64,000 nt of DNA, taken from the NCBI GenBank assembly GCA_027946365.1, contig JAPEUQ010000010.1, positions 1,054,001 to 1,118,000 of the forward strand, given 5' to 3'. The notes beneath the pieces are model-generated. The model did not search any database and was not told where the DNA came from. It saw nothing but the letters and a program-made list of their open reading frames with translations. Numbering within the stretch: position 1 is the first letter of the stretch; each line of letters begins with the position of its first letter. Origin of the DNA: Kalmusia sp. IMI 367209 (lineage: Eukaryota > Ascomycota > Dothideomycetes > Pleosporales > Didymosphaeriaceae). A program made the position numbers and the translations under genes. Of this stretch, positions 35,554-48,369 are shown piece after piece.

Positions 35554-37175
35554 TCCAAAAAATAGGAAACAAGATGAGTTGGCCTTCCAGTACAGGTTCA
35601 CTTTCCGTGGCACCTAGCTGTTATGTGAACGCCTCTGCCTGATGAGTGTAGTCCGTATCTTGTTCCAAATCGCTCAGCCACGTTATCATCATCTAACTCT
35701 ACAACGTCTTTACTTCCTAGAATTTCACACCACACCATGCCGTTTTCATAAGCGCGTTTCTGTCTCGCTTCAGCATCCGACCACAACTGCGCTCAGGGCC
35801 CTCTAGACCGCAGTTATGCTGTCCTATCCGTCACGTGAGTACAGATGGCTTGATGAACGAGGCGGAAGATTCTGTGCCTCGGAGGAGTCTGAGAGCGACT
35901 TGCATCTGTTAGTGGCGGCTGCTTAGTAGAATCAGTAGTGAAGGGAAGGAGATATAAGTGAACGACCGTGGCTCTGCTACTATCCTTGACAGCCTAGTCC
36001 ATGTGCTGCTGGCACAGTGCATATGCACAATAGAGATAGCGAAATATAATTCTGTTACCTGTCGATTATGCCGATGTTCCTCGTTCCCGGTGCAGTAATA
36101 GTGCTTCCTATCCACAGGGTCGCCAATGCGGGTGCTTCATGTACCAGTTGAGGTGAAATTTTCCCCCTTCTAGCTGCTTCCGTACCCAAATTCAGAATCC
36201 CAGCTACCTCAAGTTGGATCTCTCTAGGATAGACAAACTGTTCGATTGGTGTGTGCCAGGATCGGATCTAGGAAGTAGCGCAGACACGGGATGGAATTGT
36301 AGTGGTTCACTAATCGTTTTTTCCTCAACGCAGGCGGCCCACCGCTTTAGATACGGACTGATCTCTCTGCCTGCAAATGCATATTTGGAATTCAACCATC
36401 CCACGAATGCTACTGAATCTTCATTCCTTGCACTTGCTCTATCAACGTTGAGATTTTTCAAAGCTGGGTAGTATTCGTCCCAGTTTCAAGATTCCGCTAA
36501 TATGATGAGGCAGTAGTCACATTACCTTCTACTGGACTAGAAAGACGACCATCGTTATGACTACCATAACGACATAGCAAAGCTCTGCATGCAAGCACTT
36601 CTGAATGATGCCATCTGCACACGTGATTTAGGACAGGCCACCCAAGCCACTCGGGATGTCTAATGCTCGGATGTGACCGCGTTCAGTAATCACAAAGAGC
36701 GGTCGACCTCGGCGCGCTATGAGGGCTGAACGAACCACTAACAACCTACGTAGGCTCGGTGAAAGGCTGCAGCCTAGACGTCTTAATAATCAGTCGCATC
36801 TCATCTAGATGCTCGGGAAGCCTGCGCCCTTGGAATGATGTCTGGTTCATCTGGCCGTCAAACGTAGCGGCCGCTTTAGGATTGGTCGTTTCTTGTGCCG
36901 GTGGTCAAGTCAGACCAGGACTTTCGCTTACCAAGCCTCAGCCCTAACCGCATACGTCGAGAGGGGGATGCCACTGTGTTGCACCGCATCCGCGCTTTTT
37001 GAGGTCTGAGGACGCTTTTCCTGCAGAGGCGTCTTTGCGTCACTTACTTCCTCTTTCCTCCCACCTTCGAATCTCATTCAGGCCTTGCGAGTTGATAATC
37101 GAGTCGCTTGACTGCTCCCGCGGCTTCCGAAACAAAGAGTGCGACACAAGTGAACGAAAAGCGATAGGATCGGAA
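35554..37175. other. 1.6 kb intergenic region
   Basis: Follows the lipase gene and precedes the bZIP gene, both on the plus strand. The 5' flank of the bZIP gene probably includes a long leader; small open frames here (for example 36214..36471) have no recognised family. No RNA or mobile element is seen. Confidence 0.5.
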
Positions 37176-39566
37176 ATGGGGAGCTCAGACAGCGATGGAC
37201 AGGCTCCTTCGAGGAAACGCTCTCGAACCAGTGCGAATGGCGAGGAAGCGGGTGCTGGGGGAAAGAAAGCTAGAGGACGACCGCGGGTGGACACCCAGGA
37301 CGAGACAGCGGCTGATGTGAGTACACGGCTCCACAATCCCCCATACTAGCACAGATGAAGTTCCTCTCGATAAACTTGCCACTCAAGCTCCCAATTTCTT
37401 CAAACAGATGGCAGACGGTCGCACTCGTGGTTGCGCAGTATTTCCGGGTGCCAGGATGGCGGTCCCGACGCGTGCCCGCACCAACACGAGTATCCATCTG
37501 GTCACAACGGCAAACTTGCAATTGCAAATCTAATTATTTCTTGCCTCTTTGAACAAGTCTGTTTCGCAGATACTGATTGAATATCCAGCGACGCAGAACG
37601 CAGATACGTCTTGCACAACGCGCGTACAGACAGCGCAAAGAGACGACGATCGCCTCGCTCAAAGAGCAGAATGATCGGCTGCAATCTATCATCGAGCAAA
37701 TGAACAAATCCTTCTTACAGTTTAACGAATCTGCACTCAAGTCGGGACTCCTTCAGCTGAATCCGCGACTAGCTCAGCAACTGAAGAGCGTCACCGAATC
37801 CTTTGTGTCCTTGGCTAAGTCCGCTGCTGAGGGGCATGAAGATGAAGAAGACCTGGTCGAGCCTTCTGAAGCCATCCCATTGCGAAAAGCAAAACCTCAG
37901 TCAATCGAAGCTCGACATGTAGACGTTGGCTGGGGCTATTCCACTAGTCTTGAACAACGCTCCCCACCTCATCCAGCGTCTCCATCTCCAACGCGAGACA
38001 ACCAATCTCAAAGCAACGATGTTTTGGCTCCCCTGATGCCAAATTTCAATACTGAGCAGGCGAGGCAAGGAGCTACTGGTAGTCTCGTGCATTACAGGAG
38101 ACCAATGATGCCAGACCAAGTCTTCAACCAAGGCGTGTCATGGGGCCAAACGACTACAGATGAGCAATCGAGTTCTAAGCAATTGCCCTTTGGACTAGTT
38201 GACCTCCTCAGTAGACAGGATTTCACCCCACCACATCTCCAGAACCCTAGTATATATTCAGTCAATATACCAACACCACGTGCGACGCCGCCAATGCCAC
38301 GGCTTCCGACTCCTCCGCATCTCAGCCTCAGTTTAAAGACTCCGAAGTCAATCTGGACTTACAGTCATGACGAAACGACCTTTGCAAGAAGGTTGACTCG
38401 GGCCTCATTAGAAACGGGATTTCATTTGCTCGGCTCAGCGCACGAACGACCTGCTGCGCTTGAATATGTCTTCAGGCTCTCATTGCCGTATATGAGTCTT
38501 AATGAACTCCGAGACAGGTTCAAGGAGCTCCTATCTCGAGGCACAGATGAAGATCTTGACTGTTGGGGGACGCCCTTCATCCATCTTGGTGGAGCCGGCA
38601 CCCACTATCCACGAAAAGACGTACACGGAAATATTATCAAACTTCCTAATGCATGGACTGTGTATGTATAGCTTACCCCGTCTCTCCGATTCTAGCTAAC
38701 CCTGGACCTTAATTTAGTCGCCGGATAGGTCCTATCGACAAGAAGATGATACGGGCTGAGAACGCTGACGACCCAAGTCAAAGTCACGATCTCAATATTG
38801 ACCTCACAGGTTTTGAGGGCGAGTGGTTCGACTCACACGACGTCGAAGGCTACCTAGAGCATGAGAAAGGCGTGCGTATTAATCCTAGGAAGTCCTTTGT
38901 AGAGGCTCTTGTCGACGACGACGAGCAACTCCCTGGTGACTACGGGGACGACTATTTTGCCATGAACGCAGAGTTCAAACCGGCCTCCCCGGTACCTCGC
39001 CGCTCTTCAGATGAATCTGATACGCCTAGTTTCAGCACTGGATCATCAAGCGCTAAATCACGTTCCTCCATCTCGACGCCTCCAAACATCAATAGCACTA
39101 GTACCAGTCTGGAAACCCTATTTGCGTCTTCCGACATACCTTTTGGCCTCGACATGGGCATGGCGTCTGACTTGACAAAGCTTCCAGCTATCGACACATC
39201 CACTTTTTTTGACCAGCCACTTGGTTTGGATCTTGCACCGGGGTTCGATGTCGGTCTCCACAACACGCCCTTGCCGTCTCTAAATTTCCCAAGTCAGGGT
39301 ATGAGTGTAGACGGGCTGGGTCTGGACTTGCCGTTCACAGATACGGAGCGGATACCCGTCGTGAAGCAACGAAGGAAGAAGCTAGTTTTGATTGATGTTA
39401 CGAAATTGATTGATGGTGAGTTTGCTAAATGCCTAAGAGATTTCGATAAGTAGCTAACGATGTCGTAGAGCTCATCAAGCACGGGGTCTGCTTAGGACGT
39501 GCACCGGGCTTCAGGAAAAAGGATGTCGACATGGCGTTCCAGGCTTCGTTGATTACGACGTACTAG
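37176..39566 (+). CDS. bZIP transcription factor with atypical basic region
   Basis: Four exons, 37176..37316, 37589..38661, 38718..39415, 39469..39566, give 669 residues. Exon 1 encodes a Lys/Arg-rich start with an AT-hook-like KKARGRPRVD. Exon 2 opens with the basic region RRRTQIRLAQRAYRQRKETT directly followed by a leucine-zipper helix (SLKEQNDRLQSIIEQMNKSF). The invariant Asn of the bZIP signature is Ile here. The middle is Pro/Ser-rich, with a domain around SLETGFHLLGSAHERPAALE shared by this fungal class, and the C-terminus is LIKHGVCLGRAPGFRKKDVD. A nuclear regulator; targets unknown. Intron 1 (272 bases) is long for this genome and could hide a small exon. Confidence 0.85.
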
Positions 39567-40168
39567 ATGGCGGGCAGGTAATTGATCCCTAATATGCTTT
39601 GCGATATATGATGAAGCTGCTGTATACCTTTCGCTAGGAGAGCGTATGTTTCACTTGCTGAATGGGAGGCTGCCCATCTCACTTACATGTATATAACGAC
39701 AGAATCTCACTGTAATACAGAATGAGAATGAATGGATGCGATTCACGACGTACTGACTCAGTCTTGCCTACACAAAGCATGAAGCGGTGTGCTTTTGTCT
39801 TTGTCAGCTGTGAGCGCCAAGATCCGCTAGTGATACACGTGACTATATGCTTGGGGAGATTCGCCCGGCTATGGCTCACCAAACCCCCCGACCCAACCCA
39901 GGCCTCACGACTACGAACGGGAGCGCCGCGCAACTCGGTTGCACAAACCCAAAATCTGCCCCCGTCGTTCACGTAGTCGGATCCTGTTTGCGCGCAGGCC
40001 TCTACAGCAACCGCCGTAGCCTTTGCCGTAGCCCTAAGCGCTGACGTCCGCCTGCCTGCCTTTGACCCTTCGACCGCTTTTGCCCTTGCGACAACTGCCT
40101 TGCAGTCTTGGTATACTATAGCCGCAGGTGAACCTACTTGCTGAAAGCGCCGCACGGGAAGAGTCGCG
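39567..40168. other. Intergenic region
   Basis: About 600 bases containing the bZIP 3' flank and the TFIIA promoter. No further gene is seen. Confidence 0.5.
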
Positions 40169-41863
40169 ATGTCGAACAACGTCGTGGTCAGTACGCTCGC
40201 TGCGTGCAGGTGGGGCTTAGTGGACGCAGCATGCTAACAGCGACAACAGGGCCTGGTCTACCAGCAGATCATTGACAAGGTGATTTCTGCGTCGCAGAAT
40301 GACTTCGAGGAATTCGGCGTCGACCAGTCGACGCTCGATGAGATGAAGCAGGTAGGTAGCAATCTACCAGAGTCCCTACTGCCCTTCCCTCATCCTCTTT
40401 TTACGGTCGCAGCAGCTCCCTGCGCCTGTTCTCTGTCACACCAAGTCGCCTTTTCTCATTTTATTTCTGTTTTGCTTCGTCGTCGTCGATTTCGCAGCGC
40501 GGATGGGCGGCAGATGGCAGCCTGGGCGGGTTGTTGGGGCTGGCCGAAAGCGGGGCTGAGTTGCCGGTCGGTCTCGCAAGATCGGGGGCGCCCTCAGTAT
40601 TTGGGAGCGCTTTTTATAGCCCCTGCGCTGGCACACGCCTCCGCCAAGCCCCGACAATCCTTGCTCCAACAGGCATAGCCCGTCACCTGACGCTCGTTCA
40701 ACATTACCTTGGCCTGGTCTTGCATCAACTGCATGTCGAAATTGTTGCTGACTGGTTCCATAGGGTTGGCAAGAAAAGCTGTCTGCGCTGAAGGTCGCTA
40801 CGTTCCCCTGGGACCCCCAACCCGAGCCTCCGCGCCAGCCGCCGACAGTGCCATCGAATGTGAAGACGGAGCACGACCTGCATCCGCCCGTGTCGGCACC
40901 TCAGGATGGTCATGTCAACTTTCCCAATGTGCCCATCAAAAATGAGCGTGGTTATGAGCCTCCGCTTTCGTCATACCCGCAAGCTGCCAATGGCGGCTAT
41001 ACGGGCGGCTACAACAGCGACATGGCCCAACAGCGAGCTCATGCACTCGTCGCTCAGCGCATACATGGCCAACAGCAGATCCCCCACCCGCAACACCATG
41101 GTGGCCAGATACCAATGCAACAGCAACAGCAACAGCAGCAGCAACAGCAGCAACAGCAGCATCAGCAGCAGCAGCAACGCATGATGGCTGCCCAACATCA
41201 ACAACAACAACAGCAGCAGCAGCAGCAGCAGCAACAACAACAACAACGCCCACCTCAGCCGATGCAACAGCGTCCACCACCGGGCCATGTCTACAACTCG
41301 CAGACTGATGGTCCCGGTGACGCACTAGAGGACTGGAAAGCTTTGGTGGCTGCCAGGCGCTCAGTGAGCGACGAAGATCGTATTGAGGCAGACCAGTTGA
41401 TGCGTGCCCGAGTGGATGCTCTTGCAGTTCGCCAGGACAGTGGTTTGATGATGCCGCTCAGTCAGATGCCAAAAGGCAGGAGGCGTAAGGCAGCGGTCCG
41501 TGTCCTACAAGAGGAAGATGCTGAAAAGGCTTCATCGAGCGCATCAGTCCCTGGTCCTGCTCGCTTTGATGGTGATGACGCTAAGGAAGAGGAACATGAC
41601 TCAGATGCTATCAACTCCGATTTGGACGATCCTGAGGATGATGATAACAACGGAGACGACAGCGATGACGAGACAATGGACTACATGCTGTGCACGTATG
41701 ACAAAGTTCAGCGCGTCAAGAACAAGTGGAAGTGCACTCTGAAGGATGGCATTCTCACCACGAACAAGCGAGAGTGAGTTTTGCCTCGTAGATGGAAAAA
41801 GTTTGTTTTGCTAACAGCACTAGATACCTGTTCCACAAGGCTAACGGCGAGTTCGAGTGGTGA
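40169..41863 (+). CDS. TOA1: TFIIA large subunit (alpha/beta)
   Basis: Four exons, 40169..40186, 40250..40351, 40764..41773, 41824..41863, give 389 residues. The first exon has only six codons (MSNNVV) and intron 2 is 412 bases. The N-terminal four-helix-bundle part reads VYQQIIDKVISASQNDFEEF and LDEMKQGWQEKLSALKVATF; the middle holds two glutamine tracts and a Pro-rich stretch; an acidic region DLDDPEDDDNNGDDSDDE leads into the C-terminal beta-barrel with MLCTYDKVQRVKNKWKCTLK and FHKANGEFEW. With Toa2 it stabilises TBP on promoters for RNA polymerase II. The Toa1 family assignment is secure. Long intron 2 might allow regulation by splicing. Confidence 0.95.
41118..41246 (+). repeat. CAG/CAA repeats encoding two polyglutamine tracts
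   Basis: In the TFIIA large-subunit gene, 41118..41177 encodes fourteen Gln, one His and five Gln; 41199..41246 encodes sixteen Gln. CAG and CAA codons are mixed. The tract lies in the variable linker of the protein, where polyQ is tolerated in other fungi. Confidence 0.9.
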
Positions 41864-42493
41864 AGGCCATTGCTCTATGACGTCAAACTGTTCCTTAAAC
41901 GTTCTGTATTGTACATGATTCCCCACTCCTGGATTTTTAGCAACTTATTGGTCCCCTCCAAATCGAGTTTCGGGAATATCAACCTTGGACACGCACGGCA
42001 CATCCAACGTGGCCAACCAATGTAACCCAAGGATCAGAATACTTTTCATAACCTGCCGCACTTCATTACCAGATTGTCACCTCGGTTTCCAGGCTCGAAA
42101 TACCTTTTCACGGAAATTTCTCGGCGTCAACAGATTTCGTTCTCTGGCGAGAGCGGGCGCACTTGGGGTTTGATCGTCATTTTCCTATTTCGTATCTTCA
42201 ACGTGAATTACATTTGGTGTGTAGAGGCTCTGTGGTAAGCAAAACAGCTGCTAAGCACATCAGCTTTCAAACAAATTGCTGGCGTCTGGGGTGCATTATC
42301 GACGCCTTGAGGCGTGCGAAGAGTTTAGACTTGTACGTTAATGTTCTCAGCGTCTCATCCACGAGGGACGAGTTGCGGCAGGTGTTTTACTTTGCTGTAG
42401 CTCTAGATAACAAAAACAATAAAAACTTGGCGCTTTGGCTGGTTGCGCTGATGTACCTTTGCTTGGAAGTGAATGTGACATTACTGTCTCCTT
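41864..42493. other. Intergenic region between convergent genes
   Basis: 3' flanks of TOA1 and rad1. The plus-strand open frame 42163..42618 overlaps the end of rad1 and has no recognised family. Confidence 0.5.
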
Positions 42494-43657
42494 CTATGGT
42501 TCGCCCTCGTCATCCGTTCCACTTCCACTATCCTCTGCACCTACGTCCCCGACCATGGTCTCGTCCCCCTCGTCATCACCCTCCACCAGCGGCACGAACC
42601 GAAAATCCACAAAACTAAGTTTCCCCGGCTCTACCTCAATCATGAACTGCAAGCTCAACACATCTTGTTCGTCAACCCTAACACTGACCTTCGTAGCAAC
42701 GCTCATAGCTCTCGCAGCGCGCTGTATCAAGCTAAACTTGTAGCTAGCCCTCAAGGTGGAAGAAGGGTCGCCTAGTTGGAAGGTTTCGAGCAAGCTAGCT
42801 TGAGCGGATTGGTCTTCGAGACCGTTGGTGGGTGGAGGCACGGCGCGGGCTTGCGCGTCGTTGTTGAATTCGACTCGAGCAGACCCGAGAGTACCAGATG
42901 AGGAGAGCGCGAAGTAAGGTTTTCGGCCGCGGTTGCGAGCCCATAGTGTGAGTTTCTCGGGGCTGGTGGATGAGAGCTCTGAGATGGCGTCGAAGAGCCA
43001 GGTCCCGCGCATGATAGTTTTGAAGGCGACATGTGATCTATCAAAAAGGTATCTCGTCGTTGAAAGCCGGTTCGTAGGTTGTGAGATCACACGTCGTGCG
43101 TATAGTAGCTTCGGTCAATATGACGGTAAGAGGTGAACCCGGCGCATCGTAGGCAATGCGGCACATGTTGTTCATACCCAGCACGTTATTGGAAAAGGCA
43201 GCTGCGGTAGAGGTGGGGTTGTCGCGGGCCCAAGGCGGCTTGGATGTATTGGGATCGGTGAGGCCGAATATCTGAAGGGTTTCGAGGAGGGCAGGGAGGG
43301 ATATCTGGAAGATGGGAAGGGCTTCGGGGTCAAGATCTTGTTCTTCGTCGGAGTCGGCAATTTCGTGCTGAGGGGGAGGCGGTGGGGCGGGAGCGCGGGA
43401 AAGTGTAAGTTGTGAAGAGGTCTTTGGAGAGGAAAGCTGAGGCTAACAACGTGTGAGATGAACGACTCGGCGAGTAGGACGGGTGTAGTATATGTACCTT
43501 CCATAACACTAGCTTCATCAACGGAGAACTTGAGACCTCCATCGGTGATTTCAACATGTGCTTTCTCAGAAAAGCTAATGCAGCGGAGAAGGGAGTAGAG
43601 TTGACGGGCGGAGCTAGAGACGGCCGTGAGAATGGGGAGCTCGTCTTCTTCGTCCAT
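42494..43657 (-). CDS. rad1: DNA-damage checkpoint clamp subunit Rad1 (9-1-1 complex), with two apparent frameshifts
   Basis: Exon 1 is 43657..43498 (MDEEDELPILTAVSSSARQL, then ITDGGLKFSVDEASVME); a 55-base intron follows and the rest runs 43442..42494. The family-typical FLSKDLFTTYTF is in one frame, ADSDEEQDLDPEALPIFQIS through CDLTTYEPAFNDEIPF in a second, and VAFKTIMRGTWLFDAISEL to the acidic end in a third. Removing one base near 43372-43410 and one T in the five-base run at 43043..43047 would restore a single frame of 368 residues. A gene finder could instead use a 55-base intron ending in TTTTTGATAG to skip the second break, at the cost of conserved residues. Rad1 forms the PCNA-like ring with Rad9 and Hus1 that activates ATR signalling. 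Either sequence errors or a damaged gene. Confidence 0.8.
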
Positions 43658-43829
43658 AGTGTGTGCTTGACCTGTAGTCTTGTTGTAACGCAGAGAAGAT
43701 TGGATAGACGTAGAAAGTATTGCGAGATAGCGGAGAAATGTAGATGTAGTATCTTCCAAGTCCTGACTTTTATTTCATTCCCAGTAGACTACAAATGGCC
43801 CCGAACGCCGGTCAATGACGAGAAGGAAA

Positions 43830-44217
43830 CTAGACGTAGACGCCGACTGCGCAGATCATGTAGACTGCGCCGAAGCTGTAGCATCGTGTCAGCGAAAGCG
43901 GAGCGCATACTCAGAGGCCACGTACCCAAATGCTAATGAAGCTGGGACACCGAGGAGCGGGAGATTGACAAACGAGCGGTCTAGTGAAGTCAGTCGCGTA
44001 TCCTGTTTAGCGATTGTAAATGTTGCATACTCAGGCTGAAGACACCCGCGAGAACTAGAGCTGGACGTTGTTAGCAGCGGTAGCTCAAGCTTCAGCATCC
44101 CCACGTACCAATCAGCAGCAGCAGAGCGCCGACGGTGAACTGCGAGTCCTTGGACAGGGACGGATGGTAGGGCGAGGCAGCAGCAGCCTCCCAGACGTCC
44201 AGCAGCGGCGTCGACAT
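43830..44217 (-). CDS. OST5: Oligosaccharyltransferase subunit OST5
   Basis: Four short exons, 44217..44109, 44054..44031, 43980..43926, 43875..43830, with introns of 50-54 bases, give 77 residues. The second exon is only 24 bases. The protein has the OST5/TMEM258 pattern: an N-terminal lumenal part (LLDVWEAAAASPYHPSLSKD), a first membrane helix (FTVGALLLLIVLAGVFSL), the loop NRSFVNLPLLGVPASLAFGF and a second helix ending in VYV. It is a small structural subunit of the ER complex that transfers glycans to Asn residues of secreted proteins. Its start lies 188 bases from that of GCN5 on the opposite strand. Confidence 0.9.
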
Positions 44218-44405
44218 GGAGAAAGCGGGGTATCTGCAATTGGTGTTTGCGGGGTGGTGAATGGAGGGAGCAGTGAATTGCGCGGCACTGTTTAGTGTCC
44301 TCATCGCGCCCACCCATGCTCATCCTGGTCCGTGCACGTCGACGGCGACGACTTCCAGACGCCAACACGCGCAGAGCAGGAGCGCGCGAAGAACAACACC
44401 CAACC

Positions 44406-45934
<1,529 letters not shown>

Positions 45935-47581
45935 GCAGAAGCTTGTCTATAGTGTTGGGCGCGAGCTTTGTATGGCATCACTTTTTTTGTTATTTAGCGG
46001 CATTGGTTAGGATGGAAATGGCGTTTGTAGGGTCGACACATGACTTTGCTTAAGATATTATGGAATGATACCCCTTATTAGGTGATTACGGACAGTCCAG
46101 TCAGAATTTTTTTGGCCAGACCAAACGATGCACGTAGAAGTCCTTATCACGTTCATTGTTGCCCTGTGTACTCTCCATAGCATGAACATCACCTCCCGGA
46201 TATCTTCCCCTAAAAGAGAGCGTTCCCCACTGAACCCTATGTCATGTCCATCGCTATCATGCTGGGTTCCAACCTTGGCCTCATAAAGTAATTCTACCAG
46301 GCGGAGAATCTTCAGTCGCCGGGACTATTATGGGTTGGGATCCCTAATAGCACGTACATAAAGCTGCGTCTTTGAGATATGGGTGCTTAGGTGCAAGGGC
46401 GTGCCCATAACGCGCGCGCGTGCACGTAGTTGGAGGGTCCCGCACACGATTTGTGAAAGTGCTGTCTTCGCTCCGATCACTACTGTCGAGCACTGGCGGC
46501 ACTAGCTGGTGCCACAAGCGTGGCTACTAAGATTCACAGTCTCACTTCTGGAATGTCGATAAAAGTGGTTAGTATACCCTGTATCAGCATTCATACGCTC
46601 CAGGGCTCTCTCCTCACGACTCATTTACCCTTTTGGTCATGCAATCGCGCAGCGTTCTTAAAAGTCTAGGGGTTACTAACTGTAATCGCTCTAGCTATAC
46701 TCTGAAGCAGATTATACACAGTCGAAGAGGGCATTCGTATGTCCTTGACAGACATGTGTAAGAGCACGCGACGATCGGGCACATGACTAGAATCTCGGAA
46801 TTTCCCAGGACCTGCGCTGTTCCCGTACTTTCCCTACGATCGCCATCTAGAAACTGAACTGTGTGTCTTGTAGATGGTGGAACGCTACACGTCCCGCAAC
46901 CAGTAGTCTAGCGAGCCAGTCTTGCATTTGAACCCCTGAAAAGGGCAGGCTGACCTAGGCTGAGAGCGCCGATATGGAACAAGCAAGTCGTCACCCTCGA
47001 GTCAAAAACTGTCCTGGTCGATCGGCATACTTAGCCCACGGGCTCTTAACTCTTGGAGAATTTCGGCGCCAATCGTACCACGGGCCTTCACGTGCGGTAT
47101 CCTAGCCTGGCACTTGCAGTGATGCGCAGCTCGAATGCAGTTGAGACGTCCCAGAACGTGGAATTTGGGCCGATGCATCAGTGCCATAGGGAAAGAAGAG
47201 ACTTTCTTTATATGCACTTCTCGATATTAATCATATGCCAAACTTCCGTCATGAGCTCTTGAAAGTTTTCGTAGTGCGATTGGTAGTTCAGATCACATTA
47301 ACTCACGTTTTGTCCCTTGCACAGCTACTTGTCACAATTATGAACTGGCTGAACATCTATCATTGCCAGGCACTTATTCGTTAGCTCTCACAAAGGATCG
47401 AGTAGAATATTAAAGGTACTTGTATATCTGTCGAAGGTCTCTGACCTCTACCTCTTACCTATCTCTATGCTAGATCGAATGGTATTCCTCACTTCCCGTG
47501 ATATTGAGGCTTAAAATACACTGCTAGAACTGCTTTTGGGTGGCTCCTTTATCTTGTTTGTGTTTTTGCGTTTAGAGCGTT
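45935..47581. other. 1.6 kb intergenic region
   Basis: No gene, RNA or mobile element is recognised. A run of alternating C and G, then TGCACG, lies at 46411..46426. The minus-strand open frame at 47002..47217 has no family. The final 100 bases are the likely promoter of the second rhodopsin gene. Confidence 0.5.
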
Positions 47582-48321
47582 ATGGCGAAACCACATGTTG
47601 TGCTGCCGCACGATCCGAGTTTCTTGGCTGAAGTATGGGTACGTCTACTCTTTTCCTTCTCTGCTGATTTTTCTATGACATTTCATGAAATCGACTGACA
47701 CAAGTGCAGACATGGTATGGCATCGGATTGACCATCATTACTTTGCGTTACATTGTACGGATTCGCTCTGTGGGATTCAAAGGATTCATGGGGGATGACT
47801 ATATCGCTATATTCGTATGTAAGATCTTTGTAATTTGCATGCTTTTGTATACTAAATGTCAGCTTGTAGAGCTTAGCCCTGTATACCGCGGATGCTGTAC
47901 TCGTAGATATCTGCTGTACGTCTGTCGTCTGTGACCTTCCCGTCTTGGGAGCTTAGAAACTGACGAACCCGTTTCCAGATCGCAAAGGCACCAATGTCGA
48001 CATCCGTGCCTCAGTGGTCGATTCACTGACCGACGATGAGGTCCAAAGGGTACGGGAAGGGTCCAAATCACAGATAGCAGCTTGGTATACATACACTGGA
48101 CTTATCTGTCAGTGCTGCCGATCTCCGCAATGCCTTTACACCCCAGACTGACTTCGTACAGGGTGCATGAAGTTTATGCTTCTGTTCTTCTATCAACGCA
48201 TCACAATGGGAACGTTTCAAGCCCGCTTAGTCCGCTGGTGCCTTTGGATGTGCGGCGTAACATACATCGCTGTCTTCCTCACCATAACCTTTGGCTGCCA
48301 CCCGTAAGTCATTATTCCGTC

Positions 48322-48369
<48 letters not shown>

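Noticed and set aside
40971..41325. Leucine- or alanine/valine-rich minus-strand frames opposite TOA1
   Set aside because: They are the reverse reading of the CAG/CAA repeats, not membrane proteins.
43040..43095. 55-base intron in rad1 that would remove the second frameshift
   Set aside because: The donor GTGTGA and acceptor GATAG fit, but the segment it removes (CDLTTYEP... to EIPF) aligns with conserved Rad1 sequence as I recall it, so a base error or mutation at the T run is the better explanation.
47704..47934. Read-through of exon 2 of the second rhodopsin gene
   Set aside because: The frame continues into the intron with a poor protein; splicing at GTATGT to the TAG before AGCTTAGCC restores the family sequence LALYTADAVLVDIC.
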